A program made the translations under genes and the position numbers. The notes beneath the pieces are model-generated. The model worked only from the letters and a program-made list of their open reading frames with translations, did not search any database and was not told the DNA's origin. A stretch of DNA of 10,617 nt. Origin: an uncultured Collinsella sp. (GTDB lineage: Bacteria; Actinomycetota; Coriobacteriia; Coriobacteriales; Coriobacteriaceae). This document shows, piece after piece, positions 1-6,097 of this stretch (position 1 is the stretch's first letter; each line of letters starts with the position of its first letter). The stretch spans positions 1 to 10,617 of the forward strand of contig URYT01000053.1 in the NCBI GenBank assembly GCA_900552185.1. The letters run 5' to 3'.

Positions 1-2520
1 CCCGCGGATACGACGGTCGATACCCTCAAGACGATGCTCCAGGTCGGGCACGCGGCCCTTCAGCGAACGCAGGCGCTCGCTCGTCTGAGCCAGGCGCACC
101 TTAGCGTCGGCGAGCTTGCCGGCGGCCTCGGAATCGTCGCGACGCACGCGATCGAGCTCATCATTGGCCTCGGCAATCTGCAGGCCCAGGTCGCTCGCCT
201 GCGCACGGGACTCATCACGCGAACGAGTGAGCTCGTCCACGCGCGGGCGTGCGGCACGAACGGCCTCGGCAGCCTGCTCGCGGCGCTTGGAAATGCGCAC
301 GCGCTCGACCTCGGCATTGTTGGCACTCTGCTCCAGGCGGCCGATCTCGGACAGCAGGGAGCGACGCTCGCCCTCAAGGCGGGCGATCTCGCCGGCAGCA
401 TCGCCCTCGGCAGCACGGGCCTCCTCGACGGCAGCGTTGGCCTCGACGACCTGATCCGAAACATGCTCAAACACGGCAGCAAGATCGGGCTCCAGGCCCT
501 CCAGCTCGCGAATGCGACGCTTACGCTCCAGAGCACCCGACGCCTCGCCGGCATCGAGGCCCACACGCACCAAGCCGCCACAGCTTACGCGGGCGCCATC
601 GGGAGTCACATAGGTCACACCGTCAACGACAGGCGCAGCCAGCGCGGCAGCCAAGTCATCGACCACGTAATAGCCGCCGAGCAGCGCCTCGACGACAGGT
701 CCGTAGCCTGCGCGCACGGAAAGACGATCAACCAGGCGGGTACCGGCAGCGCCCTCAGCGGCGGTAGAGCCGCTCACGCCGCGCGCCACCAGCAGTGCCT
801 CGCCCGAGGCCTTCTTCTGGTCCAGAGCCGCACGACCGGCACGCTCAAGCGTGGCGGCGTCATCAAACAGCAGCGCATCGATATCGCCGGCGAGCAATTG
901 CTCAACCAGGCCCTCAAGCTCGCGCGGGGCCTCGAGCACGTCGCCCAGACGACCCGAGACATCATCGCCCAGCGCACCCACCAGACGGCTCACGAGCGGC
1001 GAGCTGTCGGCCATGCGGGCATCGAGTTTCTTTTGGCTGGCAAGCTCCGAGCGCACCTCGGATAACTTGTTGCGCGCCTCGCTCTCGCGGGCACGCAAGT
1101 CCTTCAGGGCCGCGCGTGCCGCCTCGGTGGCTTCACGCGCATCGACCTGGGCCTGGCGCGCTTCCTCAAGAGCACCCTCAAGCTCCTCTGCGCGGTTGCG
1201 ACGGCTCTCGAGCGAGGCCGTGACCTCCTCGAGCTGCTCGTCAATCTGCTCCAGGCGCGAGACATACATGTTGTCCTCGACCTCGGCGTTGCTCAGCGAG
1301 TCCTTCACCTTGGCGAGCTCGAGCGCGGCGTTATCGGCTACGCGCTGCACATCGCGTTGCTCACGCGTAAGCTGCGAAATCTGATTGTCGAGCGCCACGC
1401 GCCGCTCGTGGAGCTCAGCGGCGGCAGGACCAGCGGCGTCAACGTCCTCCTGGGCCTGCATGTGCGCACCGGTCACTTCCTCAAGCTGCACACGCGCGTC
1501 CTCGAGCTCCTCGACCACGCGACGTCGCTGATGCTCGGAGCTCGAAATCTGCCCGCGCATGTCAGACAGGCGCGACACCATGTTGTGGCCCTTTTCCTCG
1601 AGCAGGCGCATGTCGGAGTTAATGCGGCCGACCACATCTTGCATATGACGGCGCTGCTCGCCCAGGTCGCCCACAAACAGGCCCTTTTCCTCGAGCATGA
1701 CCTGGAGCTTCTCGAGCTCGCGCTCCTTTTCGCCCAAGCGGTACTGCGCAAGCTCAAGCTCGGCCGCGCCCTCCTTGGAGCGGCTCTCCAGGTCGTTCCA
1801 CTGCGACTGCAGCGAACGCAGCTCGTCGACGGCTAGCATCTGCGTAAGCTCGTTCGCGCGCGAGGACAGCTCTTTGTACTTGCGCGCGCGATCGACCTGA
1901 CGCTCCAACGGGCGCAGCTGACGGGCGATTTCCTTATTAATGTCGCGGGCACGGGTCAGGTGCTCATCCATCGACTTGATCTTTTTGAGTGCACGCTCCT
2001 TGCGACGCTTGTGCTTGGAAATACCGGCGGCTTCCTCGATGAGGGCGCGGCGCTCCTCGGGGCGGCTCTGCAAAATGGCGTCGAGCTTGCCCTGGCTAAT
2101 GATGGAATGCGTATCCTTACCCAGGCCCGAATCGTGCAGGATGTCCTGAATGTCCATCAGGCGGCACGGACTCGAGTTGATGAGGTACTCGCTCTCGCCC
2201 GAGCGATACATGCGACGGGTGATGGCGACCTCGTCAAAATCGACGGGCAACATATGGTCCGAGTTATCGAGCACCAGCGTGACCTCGGCGACACCCACCG
2301 GCTTGCGCGCCGACGAGCCCGAGAAGATGACATCCTCCATGGCCTGGCCGCGCAGCTGCTTGGCGCTCTGCTCGCCCAGGACCCACAGAATCGAGTCAGA
2401 GATGTTCGATTTTCCCGAGCCGTTTGGACCGACGATGACGGTCAGGCCCGGCTCAAACGTCATATGGGCGCGGTCGGCAAACGACTTGAACCCTTTGAGC
2501 GTGAGGGACTTGAGATACAC
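1..2520 (-). CDS. smc: Chromosome segregation ATPase SMC (3' part cut off by window edge)
   Basis: SMC is the ATPase of the bacterial condensin that compacts and separates sister chromosomes with ScpA and ScpB. The reading frame is open from 2520 to base 1, giving 840 residues of a family usually near 1,180. The N-terminus is canonical (YLKSLTLKGFKSFAD), with Walker A GPNGSGKS at residues 31-38, a Q-loop region ISQGKLDAIL from about 141, and EEAAGISKHKRR just before the first coiled coil. Coiled coil runs from about 165 to 500, the hinge from about 500 to 655, and the returning coiled coil to 840. The ABC signature and Walker B lie beyond the window. The start is GTG, since the family N-terminus begins there; a GAGGA sits close upstream in the 10-base gap after rnc. 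I read no in-frame stop or frameshift. The hinge has CGGLVRVG where most SMCs have two GG pairs. Confidence 0.97.
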   Translation of the reverse strand, partial: MYLKSLTLKGFKSFADRAHMTFEPGLTVIVGPNGSGKSNISDSILWVLGEQSAKQLRGQAMEDVIFSGSSARKPVGVAEVTLVLDNSDHMLPVDFDEVAITRRMYRSGESEYLINSSPCRLMDIQDILHDSGLGKDTHSIISQGKLDAILQSRPEERRALIEEAAGISKHKRRKERALKKIKSMDEHLTRARDINKEIARQLRPLERQVDRARKYKELSSRANELTQMLAVDELRSLQSQWNDLESRSKEGAAELELAQYRLGEKERELEKLQVMLEEKGLFVGDLGEQRRHMQDVVGRINSDMRLLEEKGHNMVSRLSDMRGQISSSEHQRRRVVEELEDARVQLEEVTGAHMQAQEDVDAAGPAAAELHERRVALDNQISQLTREQRDVQRVADNAALELAKVKDSLSNAEVEDNMYVSRLEQIDEQLEEVTASLESRRNRAEELEGALEEARQAQVDAREATEAARAALKDLRARESEARNKLSEVRSELASQKKLDARMADSSPLVSRLVGALGDDVSGRLGDVLEAPRELEGLVEQLLAGDIDALLFDDAATLERAGRAALDQKKASGEALLVARGVSGSTAAEGAAGTRLVDRLSVRAGYGPVVEALLGGYYVVDDLAAALAAPVVDGVTYVTPDGARVSCGGLVRVGLDAGEASGALERKRRIRELEGLEPDLAAVFEHVSDQVVEANAAVEEARAAEGDAAGEIARLEGERRSLLSEIGRLEQSANNAEVERVRISKRREQAAEAVRAARPRVDELTRSRDESRAQASDLGLQIAEANDELDRVRRDDSEAAGKLADAKVRLAQTSERLRSLKGRVPDLEHRLEGIDRRIRG

Positions 2521-2530
2521 GGTTCCTCGC

Positions 2531-3256
2531 TTACACGTGCTTCTTGTTCAGAATCACGCCGTTGGTGGTGTAACCCATGCGGTCGAGCGCTTCGAGCGCG
2601 GCAGCTCCCTCGGCTTCCTTCTTTGAGGAGCCGGAGCCGCGACCCTGGCGAATACCATCGATCAAAACCACAGCGGTAAAGGTGGGCGCATGCGCCGGGC
2701 CCTCGGAGCCAACGAGCTTGTACGCCGGAGGTTCGTGACCGTCGGCTTGCACGCACTCCTGCAAAAACGACTTGGGGTTCGCAGGATGCTCGGCACGCTC
2801 GGAAGCCAAATGCGGCTTAAGCGTACGGTGAATGAACTCCGCCGCAACGTCCCAGCCGGCATCCAGGTACAGCGCGCCCACGAGCGACTCATAGACGTTC
2901 TCGAGGGCCGAATGCAGGCCGCGCGCACCGGTACCGGTCTCGGAGGCACCAAAGATGATGATGTCGTCGATGCCCAGCTCGTGAGAAACCTCGGACAGCG
3001 TAGCGCCCGAGACAAGCGACACCTTCAAGCGCGTGAGCTTGCCCTCGTCAAACTCCGGATAGGACTCAAACAGGGAGCGTGCGACCACGGCGCCCAAAAT
3101 GGAATCTCCCAAGAACTCAAGGCGCTCATAGCTGGCAGAAACCGGCTGGCCCTCGACTGCCGAGGGATGCGTAAGCGCCGCACGCAGCAGCACCTTATTA
3201 TTGAACTCGTGGCCCAGAATTTCCTGGGCACGCGTAAGTCGTTCAGACAAAGCCAA
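2531..3256 (-). CDS. rnc: Ribonuclease III
   Basis: RNase III cuts double-stranded RNA, including the stems that release pre-16S and pre-23S rRNA. The protein has 241 residues, normal for the family. The catalytic domain holds the signature YERLEFLGDSILG (residues 43-55), giving E44, E47 and D51, and E71 in DEGKLT. The double-stranded RNA-binding domain covers about 160-227 and ends in GSGSSKKEAEGAAALEAL. In the second catalytic motif (ENVYESLVGALYLD, 119-132) E123 is present, but the residue matching E. coli D114 is N120; the AAC codon is clear. The start is TTG at 3256, chosen because GGGAGG lies 8 bases upstream and the family N-terminus fits; a second TTG two codons in is possible. It starts 3 bases after acpP and ends 10 bases before smc, so the three are probably cotranscribed. 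Confidence 0.95.
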   Translation of the reverse strand: MALSERLTRAQEILGHEFNNKVLLRAALTHPSAVEGQPVSASYERLEFLGDSILGAVVARSLFESYPEFDEGKLTRLKVSLVSGATLSEVSHELGIDDIIIFGASETGTGARGLHSALENVYESLVGALYLDAGWDVAAEFIHRTLKPHLASERAEHPANPKSFLQECVQADGHEPPAYKLVGSEGPAHAPTFTAVVLIDGIRQGRGSGSSKKEAEGAAALEALDRMGYTTNGVILNKKHV

Positions 3257-3259
3257 GAC

Positions 3260-3502
3260 CTAGGCCTCCCTGGCGTTTTCGATCGCGTCGACGGCGTCGG
3301 CGACAGAGTTGAGCGAGAGCAGAGTCTCGTCATCGATCTCGAGGTTGAACTCGTCCTCGATAGCCGTAACCAGCTGCAGGCGCTCGAGCGAGTTGGCATC
3401 GAGGTCGTCAAAGGTGGTCTCATCGCTAATTTCGGCAACATCGACGCCCAGAACGTCAGCAGCGACCTCGGCGATCTTGTCGAAGATTTCGGAGCGGTCC
3501 AT
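3260..3502 (-). CDS. acpP: Acyl carrier protein
   Basis: This is the small acidic carrier that holds growing acyl chains on a 4'-phosphopantetheine arm in fatty acid synthesis. It has 80 residues, the usual size, and is rich in Asp and Glu. The prosthetic-group serine is S38 in DLDANSLERLQL, followed by the typical recognition helix (LVTAIEDEFNLEI, about residues 44-56). The usual DSL motif reads NSL, with Asn37 in place of Asp; this occurs in some carrier proteins but is not the norm. ATG at 3502 is chosen because AGAGGAAG lies just upstream and the protein then has the standard length; upstream extension of the frame has no family match. It follows plsX after a 124-base gap and precedes rnc by 3 bases. 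fabD and fabG, which separate plsX from acpP in Bacillus, are absent. It could be a specialised carrier rather than the main one. Confidence 0.93.
   Translation of the reverse strand: MDRSEIFDKIAEVAADVLGVDVAEISDETTFDDLDANSLERLQLVTAIEDEFNLEIDDETLLSLNSVADAVDAIENAREA
3265..3270 (-). promoter_or_regulatory. Shine-Dalgarno site for rnc
   Basis: GGGAGG on the minus strand lies 8 bases before the TTG start of rnc, inside the last codons of acpP. It supports the non-ATG start and suggests translation of rnc directly after acpP. Confidence 0.7.
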
Positions 3503-3531
3503 AGCGCTTCCTCTCATAGTGCATGAATACC

Positions 3532-3560
3532 AAAAGAATGGTACCGCCCGGGCGGTACCA
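3532..3560 (-). terminator. Terminator-like perfect palindrome between plsX and acpP
   Basis: Bases 3539-3560 form a perfect 22-base palindrome (core GGTACCGCCC/GGGCGGTACC). As RNA from the minus strand it would fold into a 9-bp stem with a CCGG loop, directly followed by TTCTTTT (3538-3532). That is the shape of an intrinsic terminator pointing away from plsX. The plus-strand side has no T-run. The acpP start codon is only about 30 bases past the T-run, so acpP needs either readthrough or a promoter upstream of the hairpin. An uninterrupted palindrome could equally be a dimeric repressor site. Confidence 0.6.
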
Positions 3561-3573
3561 AGACACGGTTCTG

Positions 3574-3579
3574 ATTCTA
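3574..3579 (-). promoter_or_regulatory. Possible -10 element for acpP
   Basis: TAGAAT, preceded by GGGG, lies on the minus strand about 72 bases before the acpP start. A transcript beginning some 7 bases downstream would carry the 3539-3560 palindrome at its very 5' end. I see no good -35 hexamer at the usual distance, so this is a weak call. Apart from this and the palindrome, the 124-base gap (3503-3626) holds only the acpP ribosome binding site. Confidence 0.3.
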
Positions 3580-3626
3580 CCCCACGACGTGCACCGCGAA
3601 GCACATAACAGCGCTCTAACTCGCTC

Positions 3627-4646
3627 TTATAAAACGATACCGTCCATAGAGTTGGCGACATTCTCGACCAGCCCGGCGCGCACGGCTTCGGCCGCCGCGA
3701 GCGCACCGTTTTTGACAGCCTCGACCGAGGTGGCACCATGGCCGATCAGGACCACGCCGCGCAGGCCCAAAAGAATCGCGCCGCCCTTGGCGTCGCCCGA
3801 AAGTTTGGCTTTAATCTCGCGCATCTGCTTTTTGATGAGCAGCGCGGCAATCTTGGTGCCGAGCGAAGACATAAAGACACCCTTGAGCTCCTGCAGCAAA
3901 AACTTGGCAGCGCCCTCGGTGGCCTTGAGCGCAATATTGCCCGACATACCATCGGCAACGACGACATCGAAGTTGCCTGAGGTGAGGTCGGTGCCCTCGC
4001 AGTTACCAACAAAGCCGGGAACGGCGGCCTTCATAGCAGGGAAACAGGCCTTGGTAAAGTTAGAACCCTTCTCGTCCTCGGTGCCGTTGGCAAGCAGGCC
4101 CACGCGAGGATGCTCGATGCCCAGGACGACGCGGGCATAGGCGCTGCCCATCTGGGCAAAACGCACCATATCGTCAACCTCGACATCGGGGTTGGCACCC
4201 ATGTCGCACAGCACCGTCAGACCGCCGGCGCGATTGGGCAGCGCATTGGTCAGACAGGGGCGCACCGGCTGCTTCTTGCCTTCGGCCTGATACCTAAACG
4301 GCGTCACGTAGGCGGTGGCAGCGGCGGTCATGGCACCGGTCGAGCCGGCGGAGAAGAACGCATCCGCGTTGCCCTTCTTAATGGCGCGGCAAGAAAGCAC
4401 GATCGACGACTTACGCTTGGTCATCACGGCGCGAATGGGATCGTCATCCATGGCGATAACGTCAGGCGCCTCAAGGGCCTCAACACGTGCATGGGAAGCT
4501 GCAAAGGGATTGACGATTTCGGCCGGGCCAGCCGCCAAGACCTCGATATCGGGATCGGCGGCAAGCGCAGCCTCGATACCATCGAGAACAACCTGAGGTT
4601 TCTCGTCTCCGCCCACAACGTCTACACAAACGCGAACGTTACTCAT
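3627..4646 (-). CDS. plsX: Phosphate acyltransferase PlsX
   Basis: PlsX converts acyl-ACP and phosphate to acyl-phosphate, the donor used by PlsY for the first acylation of glycerol-3-phosphate. The protein has 339 residues, typical length. Visible family motifs are GGDEKP (12-17), SAGSTGA (99-105), CDMGANPD (147-154), LLANGTEDEKGS (184-195), NCEGTD (215-220), ADGMSGNIALK (231-241) and GGAILLGL..VVLIGHGAT (288-306). The opening motif is DVVGGD rather than the common DAMGGD. An ATG two codons earlier (4652) is only 1 base from AAGGAG; the ATG at 4646 has a proper 7-base gap and is preferred. It lies between rpmF and acpP, with a terminator-like hairpin on each side. No transcription regulator of the FapR type is next to it. 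Confidence 0.96.
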   Translation of the reverse strand: MSNVRVCVDVVGGDEKPQVVLDGIEAALAADPDIEVLAAGPAEIVNPFAASHARVEALEAPDVIAMDDDPIRAVMTKRKSSIVLSCRAIKKGNADAFFSAGSTGAMTAAATAYVTPFRYQAEGKKQPVRPCLTNALPNRAGGLTVLCDMGANPDVEVDDMVRFAQMGSAYARVVLGIEHPRVGLLANGTEDEKGSNFTKACFPAMKAAVPGFVGNCEGTDLTSGNFDVVVADGMSGNIALKATEGAAKFLLQELKGVFMSSLGTKIAALLIKKQMREIKAKLSGDAKGGAILLGLRGVVLIGHGATSVEAVKNGALAAAEAVRAGLVENVANSMDGIVL

Positions 4647-4653
4647 ATTCATG

Positions 4654-4659
4654 CTCCTT
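4654..4659 (-). promoter_or_regulatory. Shine-Dalgarno site deciding the plsX start
   Basis: AAGGAG on the minus strand is 1 base from the upstream ATG (4652) and 7 bases from the next in-frame ATG (4646). The second distance is workable and the first is not. The site follows the T-run of the upstream terminator-like hairpin by only 4 bases. Confidence 0.75.
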
Positions 4660-4663
4660 ATAC

Positions 4664-4693
4664 AAAAATGGCCGACTCATTGAGCCGGCCATT
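4664..4693 (-). terminator. Terminator-like hairpin between rpmF and plsX
   Basis: On the minus strand an 8-bp stem (AATGGCCG with CGGCCATT, arms 4686-4693 and 4667-4674) continues, past one mismatched pair, into an inner CTCA/TGAG stem. The downstream arm runs into a row of five T. This is a good intrinsic terminator for transcription leaving rpmF. It ends 4 bases before the plsX ribosome binding site, leaving no room for a promoter after it. Some readthrough must therefore occur if plsX is to be expressed, or the hairpin acts as an attenuator. Confidence 0.7.
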
Positions 4694-4696
4694 GTG

Positions 4697-4710
4697 GTTC
4701 CATTTGGAAC
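4697..4710. repeat. Short inverted repeat next to the terminator-like hairpin
   Basis: GTTCC-attt-GGAAC is a perfect 5-bp inverted repeat with a 4-base loop, lying 3 bases upstream of the rpmF-plsX hairpin in transcription direction. It might be an operator or a second RNA hairpin. Its AAATGG segment on the minus strand could pair with CCATTT in the terminator's downstream arm, a possible weak antiterminator. It may also be chance. Confidence 0.3.
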
Positions 4711-4733
4711 GGCATCGCATCCAGAGTATACCG

Positions 4734-4913
4734 TTACTCGGTAACGATAACCTCGCGGTCCTTGTAGAAACCGCAGCTGGGGCACACGTGGTGCGGAAGC
4801 TTGACAGCGCCGCAACGGGGGCACGTGGACTGAGCCGCAGCCGAGATCTTCATGTTGGCGGAACGACGGGTGTGAGTGCGGATACGACCCTGCTTTTGTT
4901 TAGGTACGGGCAT
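4734..4913 (-). CDS. rpmF: 50S ribosomal protein L32
   Basis: L32 is a small protein of the large ribosomal subunit. The 59-residue product starts MPVPKQKQGRIRTHTRRSAN, a close match to the L32 start, and has a CxxC...CxxC zinc-ribbon (C31, C34, C44, C47), so it is the zinc-binding form. ATG at 4913 is preceded by AAGGAAGG at suitable spacing. It lies 64 bases after the DUF177 gene, its partner in many bacteria, and 87 bases before plsX, an rpmF-plsX order also common elsewhere. The gap after it holds a terminator-like hairpin, which fits a need for far more L32 than PlsX. The stop is TAA at 4734. Confidence 0.97.
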   Translation of the reverse strand: MPVPKQKQGRIRTHTRRSANMKISAAAQSTCPRCGAVKLPHHVCPSCGFYKDREVIVTE

Positions 4914-4963
4914 AGTGACCTTCCTTATGAACTATCCAGTGTGGCGATTACGCGCAAGTAGCG

Positions 4964-4974
4964 ATACTACCACA
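4964..4974 (-). promoter_or_regulatory. Possible -10 element for rpmF
   Basis: TGTGGTAGTAT on the minus strand, about 50 bases before the rpmF start, looks like an extended -10 (TG-n-TAGTAT). A TTGACG lies upstream across the end of the DUF177 gene, but only 13 bases from TAGTAT, which is too short for a standard promoter. The element recurs as TGTGGTAAACT before the SepIVA-like gene. Confidence 0.35.
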
Positions 4975-4977
4975 GTT

Positions 4978-5532
4978 TTACTCGTCAAGCTTGAGATTCT
5001 TCAATGCTGCAAATGGATTTTCCGTGGCAGCGGCCCATTCTGCCTCTGCCTGGACGGCGCAATCGCATTGCTCGACGTTGAGATTGCAACCGCAAGTGGG
5101 GCACAGACCGCGGCAATCGGGCTTGCAGAGCACCACAAACGGCGTGTCCATGACGACCGCGTCGTTGATGGGCTCACCCAGATCGACGATACGGTCCTCA
5201 CCCAGGAGCTCGTAGCCGTCCTCGTAGGCCTCGGGATCCTCGGGCTCCTCAAAGAGGTAGAACTCCTCAATCTCGCCGGCAATATCAAACGAAGCGGGCT
5301 CCAGGCAACGATCGCACTCGCCAGTGGCGTGTGCGCGGACCATACCCGTGAGCAAGACACCGGTACCGGCATTGGTAAAGACAACGTCGTAGTCAATGCC
5401 ATCCTGCAGCTGGTACTCCTTCTCGCCCACCGTGTAGGTGGCGACATCGACCTTACCGGTCAGCGGATACGAATCTCCGGGAAACTCGAGCTGCTCGGAA
5501 AGATCGACGGTAACGCTCGGGAACTCAGCCAT
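4978..5532 (-). CDS. yceD: DUF177 (YceD family) protein
   Basis: Members of this family are linked to 23S rRNA accumulation or processing in plants and bacteria, and the gene is widely found before rpmF, as here. The exact biochemical role is unclear. The protein has 184 residues, a long acidic middle part (about 88-120), a CDRC pair (73-76) and a Cys-rich C-terminal part CKPDCRGLCPTCGCN...CDC (136-158) that matches the family signature and probably binds a metal. It ends with ENPFAALKNLKLDE, close to the family's usual last residues. The start ATG overlaps the stop of the upstream gene by one base (TAATG). No clear ribosome binding site is visible, so translation probably depends on coupling to the preceding gene. 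An upstream in-frame extension of 17 residues has no family character and was not used. Confidence 0.93.
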   Translation of the reverse strand: MAEFPSVTVDLSEQLEFPGDSYPLTGKVDVATYTVGEKEYQLQDGIDYDVVFTNAGTGVLLTGMVRAHATGECDRCLEPASFDIAGEIEEFYLFEEPEDPEAYEDGYELLGEDRIVDLGEPINDAVVMDTPFVVLCKPDCRGLCPTCGCNLNVEQCDCAVQAEAEWAAATENPFAALKNLKLDE

Positions 5533-6029
5533 TACCACTGACCATTCTGTTGGGCGGCACCCTCGTTGAGCTGCTGACGGCAACGGGTAACAGTGCCGGT
5601 CAGGCTCTTGAGGTTCTCCTCCAGGTGTGTAAAGACCTGCTCTGCGTAGTCCTCGGCAGCATAACGCGTCTCGCGCTCGTACTGCTGGGCACGATCGCGG
5701 ATGTCGTCGGCCTGCTGCTGCGCAAGGCGGACGATCTCCTGCTCACCGGCAATGGTGAGGGCCTGCTGCTGAGCGTCGGCGATGATGGAATCGGCCTGAG
5801 CAGCGGCGGAAGCCATGAGCTCCTCGCGCTCCTTAAGGATACGGCGGGACTTCTGCCACTCCTCGGGATAGCTCATGCGGATCTCGTCGAGGATGTTGAA
5901 GAACACGTCGGCGTCGATGACCTTGAACTGAGCGTTCTTGCCGAAAGGCGGCTTGGCTTCCTCGATCAGCCCTTCGAGCTCATCGACCAAGCTGACGATC
6001 CTATCGCCAGGAAAATTCTCGCCCGGCAT
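5532..6029 (-). CDS. DivIVA/SepIVA-like coiled-coil protein
   Basis: This resembles the actinobacterial DivIVA-like family that includes mycobacterial SepIVA, a protein needed for septation and polar growth and encoded next to a DUF177 gene there too. The 165-residue product has an N-terminal part with IVSLVDELEGLIEEA (11-25) and FNILDEIRMSYPEEW (44-58), then a long helix rich in Ala, Gln and Glu (about 60-150) that should form a coiled coil. No signal peptide or membrane segment is seen. Automated annotation often labels such proteins as ATP synthase subunit b-like because of the helix. Two ATGs lie 5 and 8 codons upstream, but AAAGGAG sits 5 bases before the ATG at 6029, which is therefore chosen. 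It is coupled to the DUF177 gene by TAATG. The function in this organism is inferred from family and position only. Confidence 0.82.
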   Translation of the reverse strand: MPGENFPGDRIVSLVDELEGLIEEAKPPFGKNAQFKVIDADVFFNILDEIRMSYPEEWQKSRRILKEREELMASAAAQADSIIADAQQQALTIAGEQEIVRLAQQQADDIRDRAQQYERETRYAAEDYAEQVFTHLEENLKSLTGTVTRCRQQLNEGAAQQNGQW

Positions 6030-6034
6030 CCGGT

Positions 6035-6041
6035 CTCCTTT
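6035..6041 (-). promoter_or_regulatory. Shine-Dalgarno site deciding the SepIVA-like start
   Basis: AAAGGAG on the minus strand lies 5 bases before the ATG at 6029. The earlier ATG at 6044 immediately precedes it and the one at 6053 lies upstream of it, so neither could use it. Confidence 0.75.
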
Positions 6042-6064
6042 CATAGGTAACATATCATCGTGCT

Positions 6065-6075
6065 AGTTTACCACA
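6065..6075 (-). promoter_or_regulatory. Possible -10 element for the SepIVA-like gene
   Basis: TGTGGTAAACT on the minus strand sits in the 68-base gap after coaD, about 36 bases before the start codon. It shares its first seven bases and its layout with the element before rpmF. No clear -35 is visible. If real, it would give the division and ribosome genes their own promoter within the run. Confidence 0.3.
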
Positions 6076-6097
6076 TGCCACCAGGCAATAAGAAACG

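Noticed and set aside
34..1065. 343-codon open frame on the plus strand opposite smc
   Set aside because: It is codon-for-codon in register with smc. In GC-rich genes that avoid TTA, CTA and TCA, the opposite strand in this register rarely meets a stop. The product is low-complexity and has no family look.
2690..3526. 278-codon plus-strand frame over rnc and acpP
   Set aside because: It runs across two recognised genes and the gap between them, without a recognisable domain; it is a shadow of GC-rich coding.
3503..3739. Upstream extension of acpP to a 159-residue protein
   Set aside because: The extension crosses the end of plsX and the palindrome and has no ACP character; the 80-residue form has its own ribosome binding site and the normal length.
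4639..4824. 61-codon minus-strand frame between rpmF and plsX
   Set aside because: It is in another frame over the rpmF 3' half and the terminator-like hairpin; rpmF is the real gene here.
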